From: Spirochaetota bacterium
GTDB lineage: Bacteria > Spirochaetota > UBA4802 > JAKQUI01
Length of the DNA: 64,000 bases
Assembly (NCBI GenBank): GCA_029562645.1
Contig: JAKQUI010000003.1
Location: forward strand, 62,001 to 126,000
Direction: 5' to 3'
Shown here: in pieces, positions 63,935 through 64,000 of the stretch
How the letters are laid out: every line of letters begins with the position of its first letter
Position numbering within the stretch: position 1 is the stretch's first letter
The notes under the pieces: model-generated
What the model saw: only the letters and a program-made list of their open reading frames with translations
What the model was told of the DNA's origin: nothing
The model's database searches: none
Made by a program: the position numbers and the translations under genes

Positions 63935-64000
63935 TTCGCTCACCGGCATAGAGCTGAGCTCGCCGATTGTCATCGTGATGCGGCTCACGCTCGCGATGCT
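63927..64000 (+). CDS. Start of a gene cut by the window end
   Basis: An ATG inside the argH end (8-base overlap) opens a frame MVDSLTGIELSSPIVIVMRLTLAML that runs off the window. The hydrophobic stretch suggests a membrane protein. Twenty-four codons are too few to name a family. Confidence 0.45.
   Translation, partial: MVDSLTGIELSSPIVIVMRLTLAM

Noticed and set aside
1-64000. tRNA, rRNA, CRISPR arrays, insertion sequences, prophage or toxin-antitoxin genes
   Set aside because: None recognised by eye; no cloverleaf, direct-repeat array, transposase motif or integrase was seen.

Overview
The window is chromosomal DNA of a free-living, GC-rich spirochaete, most like the Leptospira lineage. 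The best evidence is two tandem core flagellins of 281 residues each, built like Leptospira FlaB, followed by flaG and fliD. Supporting evidence is the many lipoproteins with relaxed lipoboxes, heptose-type LPS genes (gmhA, hldE), a double cyclic-nucleotide-binding regulator, and several large hybrid histidine kinases. No rRNA, tRNA, transposase, CRISPR array or phage gene was recognised. Third-position G/C bias makes long antisense open frames common, and these are left out.

Layout. 1-7 kb: recC and recB, overlapping by 4 bases (recD is not in the window). 7-10 kb: an AT-rich lipoprotein gene, adk and an exported polysaccharide deacetylase. 10-14.3 kb: purQ and a PurS-PurL fusion. 14.4-16.3 kb: gmhA-hldE, where the second domain of HldE has lost its nucleotidyl-transfer motif. 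16.4-19.3 kb: DEAD-box helicase, membrane protein, unknown. 19.5-25.1 kb: a DUF3160 lipoprotein overlapping an exported MEMO1-family protein, then a radical SAM protein. 25.2-29.5 kb: HEAT-repeat protein, PolB-like exonuclease, ilvD, cation/Ca2+ exchanger. 29.6-32.9 kb: panE coupled to a hybrid kinase. 33-34.8 kb: leuC-leuD. 34.8-42 kb: AsmA-like protein, double-CNB regulator, exported beta-sandwich protein, second hybrid kinase. 42.1-48.8 kb, minus strand: degenerate-GGDEF sensor, DUF1573 lipoprotein with an in-frame TGA, glgX, a ribbon-helix-helix-like protein, a coiled-coil membrane protein. 49-56.7 kb: flagellar block (FlgM-like, flaB, flaB, flaG, fliD and an unknown). 56.7-61.3 kb, minus strand: cell-wall block (exported HEAT-like protein, D,D-carboxypeptidase, PBP, MltG, NlpC-like hydrolase). 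61.5-64 kb: lipoprotein, argH and the start of another gene.

The most striking observation is the DUF1573 gene (46750-47133, minus). Its only interruption is a TGA exactly where the family has the first Cys of its CGC motif, and the frame then stays open and homologous to the end. This is the pattern of a selenocysteine codon, giving a U-G-C motif in an exported lipoprotein. A nonsense mutation or sequencing error is the alternative.

Other points of interest: boxA-like elements ahead of both flagellin genes, with a 14-bp hairpin after the second; sigma-28-type promoters through the flagellar block; an intrinsic terminator lying inside the signal-peptide codons of the carboxypeptidase gene; and a class A-like PBP whose glycosyltransferase half looks eroded.
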